Source of the DNA: Novipirellula aureliae
GTDB lineage: Bacteria; Planctomycetota; Planctomycetia; Pirellulales; Pirellulaceae
Direction of reading: 5' to 3'
DNA length: 64,000 nt
Assembly (NCBI RefSeq): GCF_007860185.1
Contig: NZ_SJPY01000001.1
Coordinates: forward strand, 186,001 to 250,000
Below the pieces are notes generated by a model. It searched no databases. It saw only the letters and a program-made list of their open reading frames with translations, and had not been told where the DNA came from. Shown in pieces: positions 28,163 to 37,898 of this stretch (positions are counted from its first letter, which is position 1; every line of letters begins with the position of its first letter). The translations under genes and the position numbers were made by a program.

Positions 28163-28632
28163 GTCGTTTTTTGTTGAACATTTTCTTTGCCTTCGTCTGG
28201 GCTTTGGCGAGTGGCGAATTGTCGTTGCCCAATTTAATACTGGGATTTGCACTTAGCTATTTCGTGTTATGGTTGACTCAGTCGATCATGCCACCGACAC
28301 GCTACTTCGGTCGCCTTTCGTCCGCGATTCGGTTCGTGGGTTACTTTTTGTGGCAATTGGTGCTATCGAATTTACGGGTCGCTTACGACGTGGTGACTCC
28401 ACACCTTTACATGCGTCCAGGAATCGTCACGATCCCACTGGACGCCAAAACCGACGAAGAGATTACGTTATTGGCAAATTTCATCACCTTGACGCCTGGG
28501 ACGCTTAGCTTGGACGTTTCCGAAGACAAACGCTACCTGTACGTCCATGCGATGTTTGTGGATGATGTGGATGAGTTTCGCGACAGCATCAAAAACGGAT
28601 TCGAGCGTCGCTTGTTGGAGCTAATGCGATGA
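28159..28632 (+). CDS. mrpE: Na+/H+ antiporter subunit MrpE
   Basis: A 157-residue protein with two or three N-terminal membrane segments and a cytoplasmic C-terminal half. Family signature: [31 protein letters not shown] (about residues 91-121), then YVHAMFVDD. MrpE has no counterpart in complex I. Overlaps both mrpD and mrpF (ATGA). Confidence 0.95.
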   Translation: MSRFLLNIFFAFVWALASGELSLPNLILGFALSYFVLWLTQSIMPPTRYFGRLSSAIRFVGYFLWQLVLSNLRVAYDVVTPHLYMRPGIVTIPLDAKTDEEITLLANFITLTPGTLSLDVSEDKRYLYVHAMFVDDVDEFRDSIKNGFERRLLELMR

Positions 28633-28901
28633 CGATGGTTTCTTACACATGCTCGATAGCGATGATCGCCTTGGTGCTCGGCGTCGGCCTAGCATTCCTA
28701 CGGCTCATCAAAGGGCCGACGCTACATGATCGAGTGGTAGCGTTGGATTTAATTGCGACGCTGCTGGTTGGGCTGACGACCATCAGTTCGATTCAGACGG
28801 GCAATGAAGTGTTTCTTTACGTCGCGATGGTCGTCGCGTTGTTTAGCTTTATTGGGACGATGGGATTTTGTTGGTATCTGCAACAGGAGCAACAACCATG
28901 A
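28629..28901 (+). CDS. mrpF: Na+/H+ antiporter subunit MrpF
   Basis: A 90-residue protein with three membrane segments. [24 protein letters not shown] is the family signature, followed by the helix [20 protein letters not shown]. Overlaps mrpE and mrpG (ATGA). Confidence 0.94.
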   Translation: MTMVSYTCSIAMIALVLGVGLAFLRLIKGPTLHDRVVALDLIATLLVGLTTISSIQTGNEVFLYVAMVVALFSFIGTMGFCWYLQQEQQP

Positions 28902-29263
28902 TAGAGGGAATCGTCGTTGTCTTGCTCGTGATCGGAACCTCGTTTGCCCTTTTGGCATCGATTGCAATTTTGCGAATGCCTGACTTGTACACTCGAATGC
29001 ATGGGTCGACAAAGTGTGCGACATTAGGCGTCGGGTGTACGATTTTGGCTGCAGCGATCGAGTTCGAAAATATGGGTACAACCACGGCTGCGATTCTGAT
29101 TGTTGGCTTTCTATTCTTGACCGCTCCCGTTGCGGCACACATGATCGGCCGAGCCGCGTATCGCGACAAGGTCGCGATGTGGCCAGGGACCATTGTCGAA
29201 GAAGTGCCGCCAAGCGAAGATCGCCACGCCATTCGGATCAAGTCTGGCAAAAACCAGACATGA
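28898..29263 (+). CDS. mrpG: Na+/H+ antiporter subunit MrpG
   Basis: A 121-residue protein with three membrane segments. The signature is [29 protein letters not shown] (residues 26-54), then [19 protein letters not shown]. Start at ATG 28898 overlapping the mrpF stop, with AGGAG about ten bases upstream; a TTG at 28868 in the same frame lies inside mrpF. Last gene of the operon. It converges on the alkaline phosphatase gene 124 bp away; no strong terminator hairpin was found between them. Confidence 0.94.
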   Translation: MIEGIVVVLLVIGTSFALLASIAILRMPDLYTRMHGSTKCATLGVGCTILAAAIEFENMGTTTAAILIVGFLFLTAPVAAHMIGRAAYRDKVAMWPGTIVEEVPPSEDRHAIRIKSGKNQT

Positions 29264-29387
29264 GCTGCTTAGCGGAAAAACAGGCGAAGGCAACCGACAC
29301 TTGATTGAATTTGCTCTCAAACTCGACAACAATCCCGATCGGCATGCTGTCACCTCGCACAGCCGAGCAATTGCGACGCGATTCCGT

Positions 29388-31040
29388 TTAAGGATTGGCT
29401 ATGAGTGCCTCAGGACGAACGAGATGAAAGTAATGCCCGTGATCGGCAGTCACGATTAGCGCGGTCTCTTCCCAACCGCCGTGCTGCTCGATCCACGACA
29501 CCATACCTTCAAAGGCATCGTCGCCGCTAAGGACCGCACCAATCGAGTTATCGATGTTATTAGCGTGGTTTGCTTTATCAACATCGCCTGCCTCAACCAT
29601 CAGCCACCAACGGTCCGAGCGTGAATCGAGTACGTTGATCGCTGCAAGTGACATCTCTCGCAATGTCACGTTTTCAGACACGTCTGCCTCGCTGTAGACT
29701 TCCGCCTTAGCGGGCTTCGGATTGCCGACGCTGATCACGGGATCGTAATTGCCATCCGCCGTTCGGTAAGGAAGATGCCCACCCTGCACACCAAAGCAAC
29801 CGAATAGTCGATGGTTACCCGCTCTGGCCTGCTCGACGGCTGCATCGAGAAGCTTGCTACCGTCGACACCCGCGGTCCGCTCAGCAACGACATACTTCCC
29901 ACCGTTGGCAACATTGATCGCGGCAAGATCATCCGCAGCGATGTACTTATTTCCCGCGACGAAGTTTTCGCCTTGAGCCGCATCTTTCTTGCTTTGAACC
30001 CCCCAACCAGCACCCATCAGGACATCCACACCTGGCAAACCGTCAGGATGGAAAATGGACGGACGTCCGACGAGGTCACGAGCTAGGTCTTGGTAATCAT
30101 TTCGAGTCACATTATTCGCATACGCGCAAGATGGCGTTGCGTGACTGAAGGGAACATCGGTGACAACACCAACCGCAAAACCTTGCTCCTGAAGGGTTCT
30201 AGCGATTGGCACTGCTTCGGCTCCATTCGGATCGACGTTGAGCGCACCGTTGTAGGTTTTAATGCCTGACATCAACGACGTGCCTGAAGCCGAGGAGTCC
30301 GTAAAAGCATGCTTTGTTATCTTACTCTTACCGGTGGGATAATCAGGATCAGTGACCGGTCCCCAAGGCGTATCACCACAAAGTTCGCTATCGTAGCCGC
30401 CACGTGTTTTGCCACCCGGCGTCGTGACCTTCTGCTTGTCGACGTTGAACGCAGTACCACTGTTATGAGGACTGGTAACAAAGTAACCAAAGTCAGTCGT
30501 TGTACCGCGATAATCGAGAAAAGACAGACCCTGGCCGCGACCTTCGTGATAAGTGACCGCTTGCGACTTTGCAACGGCAGCGGCCTGAGTCGTCTGCCAA
30601 TCCATACCGTCAAAGATAAACAGGATCACCCGTTTCTTACCCGCTTCGACTGCCGATTTCTGTAACGCATACACATCGGTCTCGTCAAAGTAATCTGCAT
30701 TTGGATTCGTTGTCTTCTCTGGAAGATAGCCATACAGTTTCTCAATCGAGTCGGCGTTGCGATACACACTGTTCTCACCGCTAACCGTCTTGACGTCGAT
30801 GCCGTAGGTATAAATCGGGATCAGACGATTGCTATGGGTCTTCCAGCTTGAGTAAGTCTCCGCATTGGGCCCCCAATGCCCCCAATCGGCCTGACGTGAA
30901 CTGGCTGCATCCGCTTGCAATTGCGCGATCACATCGGGAGCCTCGCCAGATGCGACGACGTTGGCAATCGCTAAGCCAACAAACGTGGTTAAGAAAAAGA
31001 AATTCCGGCCAATCGATTTAGTTTGCATTTGATTGATCAT
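29388..31040 (-). CDS. Exported PhoA-type alkaline phosphatase
   Basis: A 550-residue phosphomonoesterase for scavenging phosphate outside the cytoplasm. A signal peptide is evident (about residues 1-30: basic start, hydrophobic FFFLTTFVGLAIANVVASG). Active-site landmarks are FIFDGMDW (metal Asp), the nucleophile serine in TDSSASGTSLMSG, PFSHATPSCA, and the metal ligands in VEAGDVDKANHANNIDNS and VTADHGHYFHL. Start chosen at ATG 31038-31040; ATG 31026-31028 is also possible. The frame stays open far upstream only because it runs through the 18-bp repeat at 31172-31333, so that Ala/Leu/Pro-rich extension is not considered real. Confidence 0.9.
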   Translation of the reverse strand: MINQMQTKSIGRNFFFLTTFVGLAIANVVASGEAPDVIAQLQADAASSRQADWGHWGPNAETYSSWKTHSNRLIPIYTYGIDVKTVSGENSVYRNADSIEKLYGYLPEKTTNPNADYFDETDVYALQKSAVEAGKKRVILFIFDGMDWQTTQAAAVAKSQAVTYHEGRGQGLSFLDYRGTTTDFGYFVTSPHNSGTAFNVDKQKVTTPGGKTRGGYDSELCGDTPWGPVTDPDYPTGKSKITKHAFTDSSASGTSLMSGIKTYNGALNVDPNGAEAVPIARTLQEQGFAVGVVTDVPFSHATPSCAYANNVTRNDYQDLARDLVGRPSIFHPDGLPGVDVLMGAGWGVQSKKDAAQGENFVAGNKYIAADDLAAINVANGGKYVVAERTAGVDGSKLLDAAVEQARAGNHRLFGCFGVQGGHLPYRTADGNYDPVISVGNPKPAKAEVYSEADVSENVTLREMSLAAINVLDSRSDRWWLMVEAGDVDKANHANNIDNSIGAVLSGDDAFEGMVSWIEQHGGWEETALIVTADHGHYFHLVRPEALIANP

Positions 31041-31366
31041 GTGGGTGGTAGATGGAAGGTGGGACGACTTCTTAACATTGTAACTAAATTTTAAGCGACG
31101 TGTTTTTGATCCAGCGCTTTTATCTTGATTCTCGGCATGCCGGTTGGGAACCGCTTTTCTAGCATTCGACTGAGCCAATGCCGCAAGCGGAGCCAATGCC
31201 GCAAGCGGAGCCAATGCCGCAAGCGGAGCCAATGCCGCAAGCGGAGCCAATGCCGCAAGCGGAGCCAACGACGCAAGCGGAGCCAATGCCGCAAGCGGAG
31301 CCAATGCCGCAAGCGGAGCCAATGCCGCAAGCCGAAAACAAAAGACGTCCTGGCGTGGAGCCTATC
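31041..31366. other. Gap (about 325 bp) with minisatellite upstream of the phosphatase
   Basis: Upstream region of the alkaline phosphatase and downstream region of gdhA. Half of it is the 18-bp repeat array at 31172-31333. The remaining 130 bp next to the phosphatase start is AT-richer (about 31065-31100) and is the likely promoter. No Pho-box-like pair of direct repeats was recognised with confidence. Confidence 0.6.
31172..31333. repeat. 18-bp minisatellite, nine units
   Basis: Nine head-to-tail copies of GAGCCAATGCCGCAAGCG, starting at 31172, 31190, 31208 and so on to 31316. Copy 6 (31262-31279) differs at two sites (GAGCCAACGACGCAAGCG) and copy 9 ends in CC. The unit has no stop codon in any of the six reading frames, so long meaningless frames cross it on both strands. 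Near-identity of the copies suggests recent expansion. Confidence 0.97.
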
Positions 31367-32800
<1,434 letters not shown>

Positions 32801-33301
32801 TTACTTTGAGGGGTCGATTTTCGGCGACCATCCGCCCACGTTCAACCTAAAAGATTGGCTTCAGCCTCGACTTCAACGAGACACGTCCTAAGAAGACGTC
32901 AAGCCAGCGTGACGCGAGTGTCAACCCAGCTTGTCGGTTTTCATTACAGGCTCGAGACGCTGCCGCTGGTCCCTTGCAACCAAGATCCGTTTCCTTGTGG
33001 AACGAGGTTTGCAATTGCTGTTGGCTTTCAATCGTTATTGACAGCGCGTAACACCCCGTAGAAACCGCAAGAGCACGATCGTGTCAAACGAAATAAAAAC
33101 CTGTTTTGTGACCGTCCAAACGAATCATGGTCTGGTATTTACCGTTGAAGTACCGCAAACGCCAACGTGTGAATCCAACAACCGACAACCCATTGCCATG
33201 AACAACAGCAATGAATCGAACGCCAGTCTTGTCGCGGATTTGAGTAACATCCTGTTGGATTCCAGCCGCTAGAGTATTTTGCAGAATGCCGTAGGCTGCG
33301 T

Positions 33302-33366
33302 GTTTCGTGGCTGTGGCTTCTAGCCACAGCGTTCTTCTCAACTGGGACTGGAAGCCCCAGCCACGT
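33302..33366. repeat. Dispersed palindrome, family B copy 1
   Basis: CGTGGCTGTGGCTTC (33306-33320) pairs with GAAGCCCCAGCCACG (33351-33365) with one mismatch. The same arrangement, with the inner words CTGTGGCTTC..AG..CAGC and CCCCAGCCACG, recurs at 57891-57944. Confidence 0.85.
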
Positions 33367-33468
33367 CAAAAATCAAAATGCACTAGGCGTTTGCCACCGC
33401 CAATGCCCGACCCGCATGGGTCCGACTCGATACAATGGCCGACTCGATGCGATTGACTCGACTTACTG

Positions 33469-33530
33469 TTTAACGCCAAGCCATAGGCGACCGCTTATGG
33501 AAAAGCTGACGCCTTCGGCTAAGCGTTAAA
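33469..33530. repeat. Inverted-repeat-bounded element
   Basis: Bounded by TTTAACGC (33469-33476) and GCGTTAAA (33523-33530), exact inverted 8-mers. The inside contains GCCATAGGCG and GCCTTCGGC, themselves short palindromes. It resembles a small dispersed repeat; only this copy was found in the window. Confidence 0.6.
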
Positions 33531-33661
33531 CGATTAAATCGACAGCCTGCAAGCCTCACCCTCATGTTCTCATGTTTAATCTGGACAAAGCACGAGGCCT
33601 CAAGCCAGAGGACCGCTACGCCCCTGACTCGAAGACCAGGCTACGTTGAACTCGCACGCTA

Positions 33662-35263
33662 TCAAGCCACCCGCTCGATGCTTTCGACCACTTGCGCAAT
33701 GACGGCTTCGTCTGACTTCGGATTGAAAAACGCAGCTTTCCAAGCCGGGATCGCAATTCCATGCGGTTTGTAGCCGGTCGACTGAGTGTAACTAAGCTTT
33801 GCATCGACCGCTGGTTGAAGCGTTGCCTCGCGTTTCTCATACATCCGATGCACCTCAAACAATGTTCTTTCGACCTCATTGGGCGAAAGTTCCCCCCTCT
33901 CCAATCGCTCGTAAATCGCGTTGGCATCACGGCCCCGCGGCAAAACCCAAAATAGAACCGACGGACCGATCGTGTCCATGTTGAGAACCTTGCAGTACTC
34001 CAGTTCCGAAATTGCCTTTTTTAATTTGATCGCCATTTGCATCGCATTGGCAACCAACGTCTGATAGCCCTGAAGTCCAATCCCGTTAAGCGATGCCATG
34101 ACGGCGTAGGGACCTAGCCCAGGGCGTGAGCATTCGAGCGTAAAGAGGGCGGGATCATGCCTGCAATCCGCCTCACAGAAGTATGGCATTTGGTCGACAC
34201 TTCGTAGCAACCGCCCCAAGTCCTCGCGGCGATTCACAATAAAGGCGCTCGACGGATAATGCCCCCAACCCATTTTGTGAAAATCGATCGTGACAGAGTC
34301 AGCAAACGCAAAACCTTCGGTGGCCCTCTTCAAACGACCGATCGCTTGCAAAGTATCGTGTTCGACCTGTAGCCGATTGGTTTCGATATCGTATTCCGCC
34401 AAAAACGAACTGACCCATCCGACAGCTGCATCAACATGAAGATGTGGCTCGGCAACCCCTCGCTCAGCTGCTTTTCGCCTAATCAGTTCGCGGATGCCGC
34501 GGATGTCATCGATACCGTATGCGTCGGTACTTCCGAACGTTGCGATCACGAATGCAATTTTGCGACCATTGTCGTATAGCCAGTCAATTTTCTCCGCTAA
34601 CAAGTCCAATCGCATCGAAAATTGATTATCGGTTGCGACAGTGTGCAGATTCTCGGTCCCCATCCCAAGCCATCCAGCAAGGGTAGCGTTGGAATAGTGG
34701 CCGGTTTCCGACACGATTCCCGAAATCGGTTCTCCTGCCAGTCCTTTCTGCATCGTTGCGGGTGCTACCTTTTCGATTCCCAATTTGCCTCCATACAAAT
34801 TCGAGATGGTGCCACCCATTGTGAACACGCCCCAAGGCGAGTCGGTGTGGTAGAAAATCAAATTGGCCAAAGCCGTGATCGCTTTGACTTCCAATTCATT
34901 GCTGCGCAAACAATAGGTGTCGACGCACAGGTTTGGATTTTTGAGCAGACACGCTAGCGCCCCGATCAGCGAGGCGTTATTGGCAGGGCCCTTTACGTTT
35001 TCGAGATGTAGGCGAGATTGCCAGCCATCGGTGCCCCAAAAATACGGAAAGATTGCATCGCGAGCATCTTTCAAATTACCCGGCAACGTGTGAATTTCGG
35101 GGTTGGCTTGAGCCGTTTCATAGTTTCGGCTCATCAGGCTACCGGGCGGCAAATGCGATTCGGCTTCCATTGCCGATAAAAATTCGTCAAAGATCTGCAG
35201 AATCGACTCGCGATCGAACGTAAAAAACGTATCGGTCAGTTTCTTCAGTGCGGCTTGGTCCAT
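33662..35263 (-). CDS. PLP-dependent decarboxylase, glutamate decarboxylase-like
   Basis: A 533-residue group II PLP-dependent amino-acid decarboxylase. The cofactor region is recognisable: TMGGTISNLYG (phosphate binding), HLHVDAAVGW (the Asp that contacts the PLP ring, with DAA in place of the commoner DAAW/DAA-G) and DSVTIDFHKMGWGHYPSS with the Schiff-base lysine. The substrate cannot be fixed from sequence; glutamate, aspartate, tyrosine and others are decarboxylated by this superfamily. A stretch near 160-180 (VAPATMQKG) and the C-terminal quarter are not close to E. coli GadB. It is not directly coupled to gdhA, being 957 bp away. Confidence 0.88.
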   Translation of the reverse strand: MDQAALKKLTDTFFTFDRESILQIFDEFLSAMEAESHLPPGSLMSRNYETAQANPEIHTLPGNLKDARDAIFPYFWGTDGWQSRLHLENVKGPANNASLIGALACLLKNPNLCVDTYCLRSNELEVKAITALANLIFYHTDSPWGVFTMGGTISNLYGGKLGIEKVAPATMQKGLAGEPISGIVSETGHYSNATLAGWLGMGTENLHTVATDNQFSMRLDLLAEKIDWLYDNGRKIAFVIATFGSTDAYGIDDIRGIRELIRRKAAERGVAEPHLHVDAAVGWVSSFLAEYDIETNRLQVEHDTLQAIGRLKRATEGFAFADSVTIDFHKMGWGHYPSSAFIVNRREDLGRLLRSVDQMPYFCEADCRHDPALFTLECSRPGLGPYAVMASLNGIGLQGYQTLVANAMQMAIKLKKAISELEYCKVLNMDTIGPSVLFWVLPRGRDANAIYERLERGELSPNEVERTLFEVHRMYEKREATLQPAVDAKLSYTQSTGYKPHGIAIPAWKAAFFNPKSDEAVIAQVVESIERVA

Positions 35264-35383
35264 CGAGCAGGAAGCTTTTGTGAGAAGTGGTAAAGTAAAA
35301 AGTGGAGGGTGAAAAGCGTGGGAGGGGCAAAAGTGAGTTTGATGATATTTCGCCGCACCAAGACGCCTCCCCCGGCGATAACA

Positions 35384-36790
35384 TCACACCATTCGCATCT
35401 CTTTCCATTTGCCTCGCACAAACCGTGCAGCCATGAACGTTGCCAACATCCACACCCACAGTGTAATCATCCACCACCACCAATTCAAACGATTATCGAC
35501 CGGCTCGAAGCCCACGCCAATCGTAAACGCGACAACCGATGTCACCAAACCCGTCCCTAGCACGAACCATGTATCCCCCGCTCCACGAAGTGCTCCGGCA
35601 ATGATTAACTGCGTCGCATCCACGACGACATAGATCGCGACAAACTTCAATAAGCCACGAGCAATCGTGATCGCCTCGGCCGACTCGGCACTGGGGGTAT
35701 CAAGCTTGTAAAGATCCATCATCAAATCGGGTAAAAAGAGATACCCGACACACCAAACCACCGAATAGATCCACCCGATCCCGAGTGCTGCATAGACACT
35801 CTTGATCGCTCGCTTTGGCCCGGTTTCCACAAGGTGTCGCCCGACCAATACCGACGCAGCAATCGAGACACCGACCAATGGAATGAAAGCGACCATATTG
35901 AAATTGATCGCCATCGTCGTCGCCCTCAGGGGAATGTCGCCGAGGCGACCGATGCGAAGCACGATTGCGGTAAAGCCAGCCGATTCGGTGAGAAACATCA
36001 ATCCGCTGGGGAACCCATAAAACAATAGCTTCTTAACGAGCAACTGACTGAAACCAAAACTACTTTTGACTTGATAGCGGCCACCTGAATCATACTTCAA
36101 AATCAACACCGCAAAGCAAATTGCCTTGAACCAAAACGCCACGGAACTGGCGATCCCCGCACCTGCAATCCCCAGATCGGGAATCGGACCAAGGCCGAAG
36201 ATGAGAACGACGTCCAACAAAATGTTGATCAGCCCCGATATCAAGCTAACCCACATAATGATTCGGGTCCGTTCGGTGCCGCTAAAAAATCCACTCAGTG
36301 CATTTTCTAACACCGCCCCCACGGCACCGACCAGCAACCAACGCAAATAGGTCGCTTCCGCTGCGATTAAACTCTCCGGTTGCTCGCAGAGCCGAAACAG
36401 TGTCGGTGCCAGATAGGCGATCAGCCCAAATAGAGGTACAGAGAGCAAAGCCAACCAAACCGATTGCCACAAAAACCGTCCAATTCTGTGGTCCTCTCCC
36501 GCTCCTACATACTGGCTAATGATCGCACCCGTCATCGACGCAATGCCAACGGGCAAACAGATTGCCACCCAAAAGAAGTTACCACCTGCCATCGCCGCGC
36601 CCATCGAGGCACCGTCATACCAGAGCAGCAGTGTCCGATCGGCGAATAAGACCAACGAAAACGTACCCGCACTGACCATCAACGGAATCGCAACCGTCAA
36701 TAGTTCGCCGACAATCCGACCTAACGAGTCACCGGAATGATCGCGTGGGTGGTCGGGTCGTTGAGTTGGCTCAGAAGAATCGGATGTCAT
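35384..36790 (-). CDS. MATE-family efflux transporter
   Basis: A 468-residue multidrug/sodium-type exporter with about 12 membrane segments in two MatE halves (about 25-230 and 245-450). The first half contains TVAIPLMVSAGTFSLVLFADRTLLLW and MTGAIISQYVGAGEDHRIGR, the latter a strong MATE landmark; the second half contains FGFPSGLMFLTESAGFTAIVLRIG and VSIAASVLVGRHL. Start at ATG 36788-36790 (MTSDSSEP); the open frame runs 67 codons further upstream in sequence without protein character. Drug specificity cannot be told. Confidence 0.9.
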   Translation of the reverse strand: MTSDSSEPTQRPDHPRDHSGDSLGRIVGELLTVAIPLMVSAGTFSLVLFADRTLLLWYDGASMGAAMAGGNFFWVAICLPVGIASMTGAIISQYVGAGEDHRIGRFLWQSVWLALLSVPLFGLIAYLAPTLFRLCEQPESLIAAEATYLRWLLVGAVGAVLENALSGFFSGTERTRIIMWVSLISGLINILLDVVLIFGLGPIPDLGIAGAGIASSVAFWFKAICFAVLILKYDSGGRYQVKSSFGFSQLLVKKLLFYGFPSGLMFLTESAGFTAIVLRIGRLGDIPLRATTMAINFNMVAFIPLVGVSIAASVLVGRHLVETGPKRAIKSVYAALGIGWIYSVVWCVGYLFLPDLMMDLYKLDTPSAESAEAITIARGLLKFVAIYVVVDATQLIIAGALRGAGDTWFVLGTGLVTSVVAFTIGVGFEPVDNRLNWWWWMITLWVWMLATFMAARFVRGKWKEMRMV

Positions 36791-36927
36791 CGCAGAAGCG
36801 TAGCGAATTGTTCGCATTTGCTCAAAGGGATGGACACGCCATTTCCCTTTCCTCAGGCACAAACTCTGGTGACTTCTCGTGTGCTCCGGTTGAAAACCGA
36901 AGATCATGGTGCCTGTGCAGAAACTTG

Positions 36928-37020
36928 AAACCGCTAATCGACGCTGATGAACGCTAATCAAGAATGGGCGTCCCGGTTCGAATGATCTCATTAGCGTCGA
37001 TTAACGTGCATTGGCGGTTT
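36928..37020. repeat. Imperfect 33-bp inverted repeat
   Basis: Arms 36928-36960 and 36988-37020 match at 25 of 33 positions and start with AAACCGC. They contain the recurring word ACGCTAAT. The right arm ends where the IS110 relic begins, so it may be the remains of a small inverted-repeat element into or beside which the transposase copy inserted. Confidence 0.7.
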
Positions 37021-37666
37021 GCCGGTGCGGCCAGCGTTTGAGAGCGGTAGGAAGATCGGAGTCGACAATTCCAAAGCGAAACTCGATGTGTATCGCCCCG
37101 ATACCAAAGCATTCATCCACCGGACCAACACCGAGGAGGATACCCAAGAGTTCAGCAAGTCGCTCAAACGCAAACGACAACGAACGCGTCGTCGTAATCA
37201 GTTGCTCGGGTTGATCAACCAAGAGAACAACCGCCTGAAGCAAACCTGGGGCGAGGACGCCAAAGAGAGCATCCGTGTCGTGCTGGAATGCTTGAAAAAG
37301 CAGCTAAAACAGATTGATTCCCAACTGGCGAAGATGCTCAAGGTCGATCAAGAAAACAATCGCATCATCGAGATCCTCGGTTCGATCAAGTGTGTCGGTC
37401 CCGTCCTTATTTCGACGCGGATCACATCGCTACCGGAACTCGGCAAGCCCAACCGCAAGCAGATCGCCAAGCGAGTCCGTGTCGCCCCGATCCATCGAGA
37501 TTCAGGCAGCAAATCAGGCAAACGTTTCATCGGCCGAGGTCGCGGCAAGGTTCGTCGCGTGCTTTACATCGCGGCGGTGGTAGGCATCCGCCCGGGCGCG
37601 GTTCGGAAAGCGTACGACACGCACCTCAACAGCAAAGGCAAAGAGTCGAAAGTTGCCATGCCTTGA
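37019..37666 (+). pseudogene. IS110-family transposase relic
   Basis: A 215-codon remnant of an IS110-type DEDD transposase, normally about 330-400 residues. The front retains IGVDNSKAKLDV with the first catalytic Asp. It then jumps straight from FSKSLKRK to the coiled-coil linker RRRNQLLGLINQENNRLK, so the middle of the catalytic domain with the other acidic residues is missing. The C-terminal Transposase_20 part (GPVLISTRITSLPELG..VAPIHRDSGSKSGKRFIGRGRGKVRRVLYIAA) is well kept but stops at KVAMP, short of the usual end; sequence after 37650 looks unrelated. No terminal repeats were identified, as is usual for IS110. Confidence 0.85.
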
Positions 37667-37898
37667 AAAATCTCGGGGGGTTCAGGGCTGGCACCCAATC
37701 ACGCTGGGCTCTTCACAAACGAATTCGGAATTTTTTTCCGAATCCGTATTGACCAAACGTAAGCCCGTCGCTGTCCCTATGCATTCCTGCCCCCTATGCA
37801 TTCCTGCAATTCGCTTACTTCATTCTGTGAGGTGGCTATCGTGCGTCTCTGCAATCGGACCTGTCGATGCTGTTTCCAAATTTGACATAACGAGGTCA

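Noticed and set aside
31041-31322. 94-residue Ala/Leu/Pro-rich N-terminal extension of the alkaline phosphatase
   Set aside because: It would place a proper signal peptide in the middle of the protein; the ATG at 31040 explains the protein better.
33081-33272. 63-codon plus-strand frame in the large gap after gdhA
   Set aside because: GTG start without ribosome site, no known family, and a similar frame on the opposite strand; kept only as part of the gap description.
33662-35263. Naming the PLP decarboxylase gadB as part of a glutamate-dependent acid-resistance system
   Set aside because: No glutamate/GABA antiporter gene is adjacent, and the enzyme is not close to GadB outside the cofactor motifs; substrate left open.
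36971-36990. tRNA T-arm-like sequence CCGGTTCGAATGATC
   Set aside because: No matching acceptor, D or anticodon stems around it; it lies in the spacer of an inverted repeat.
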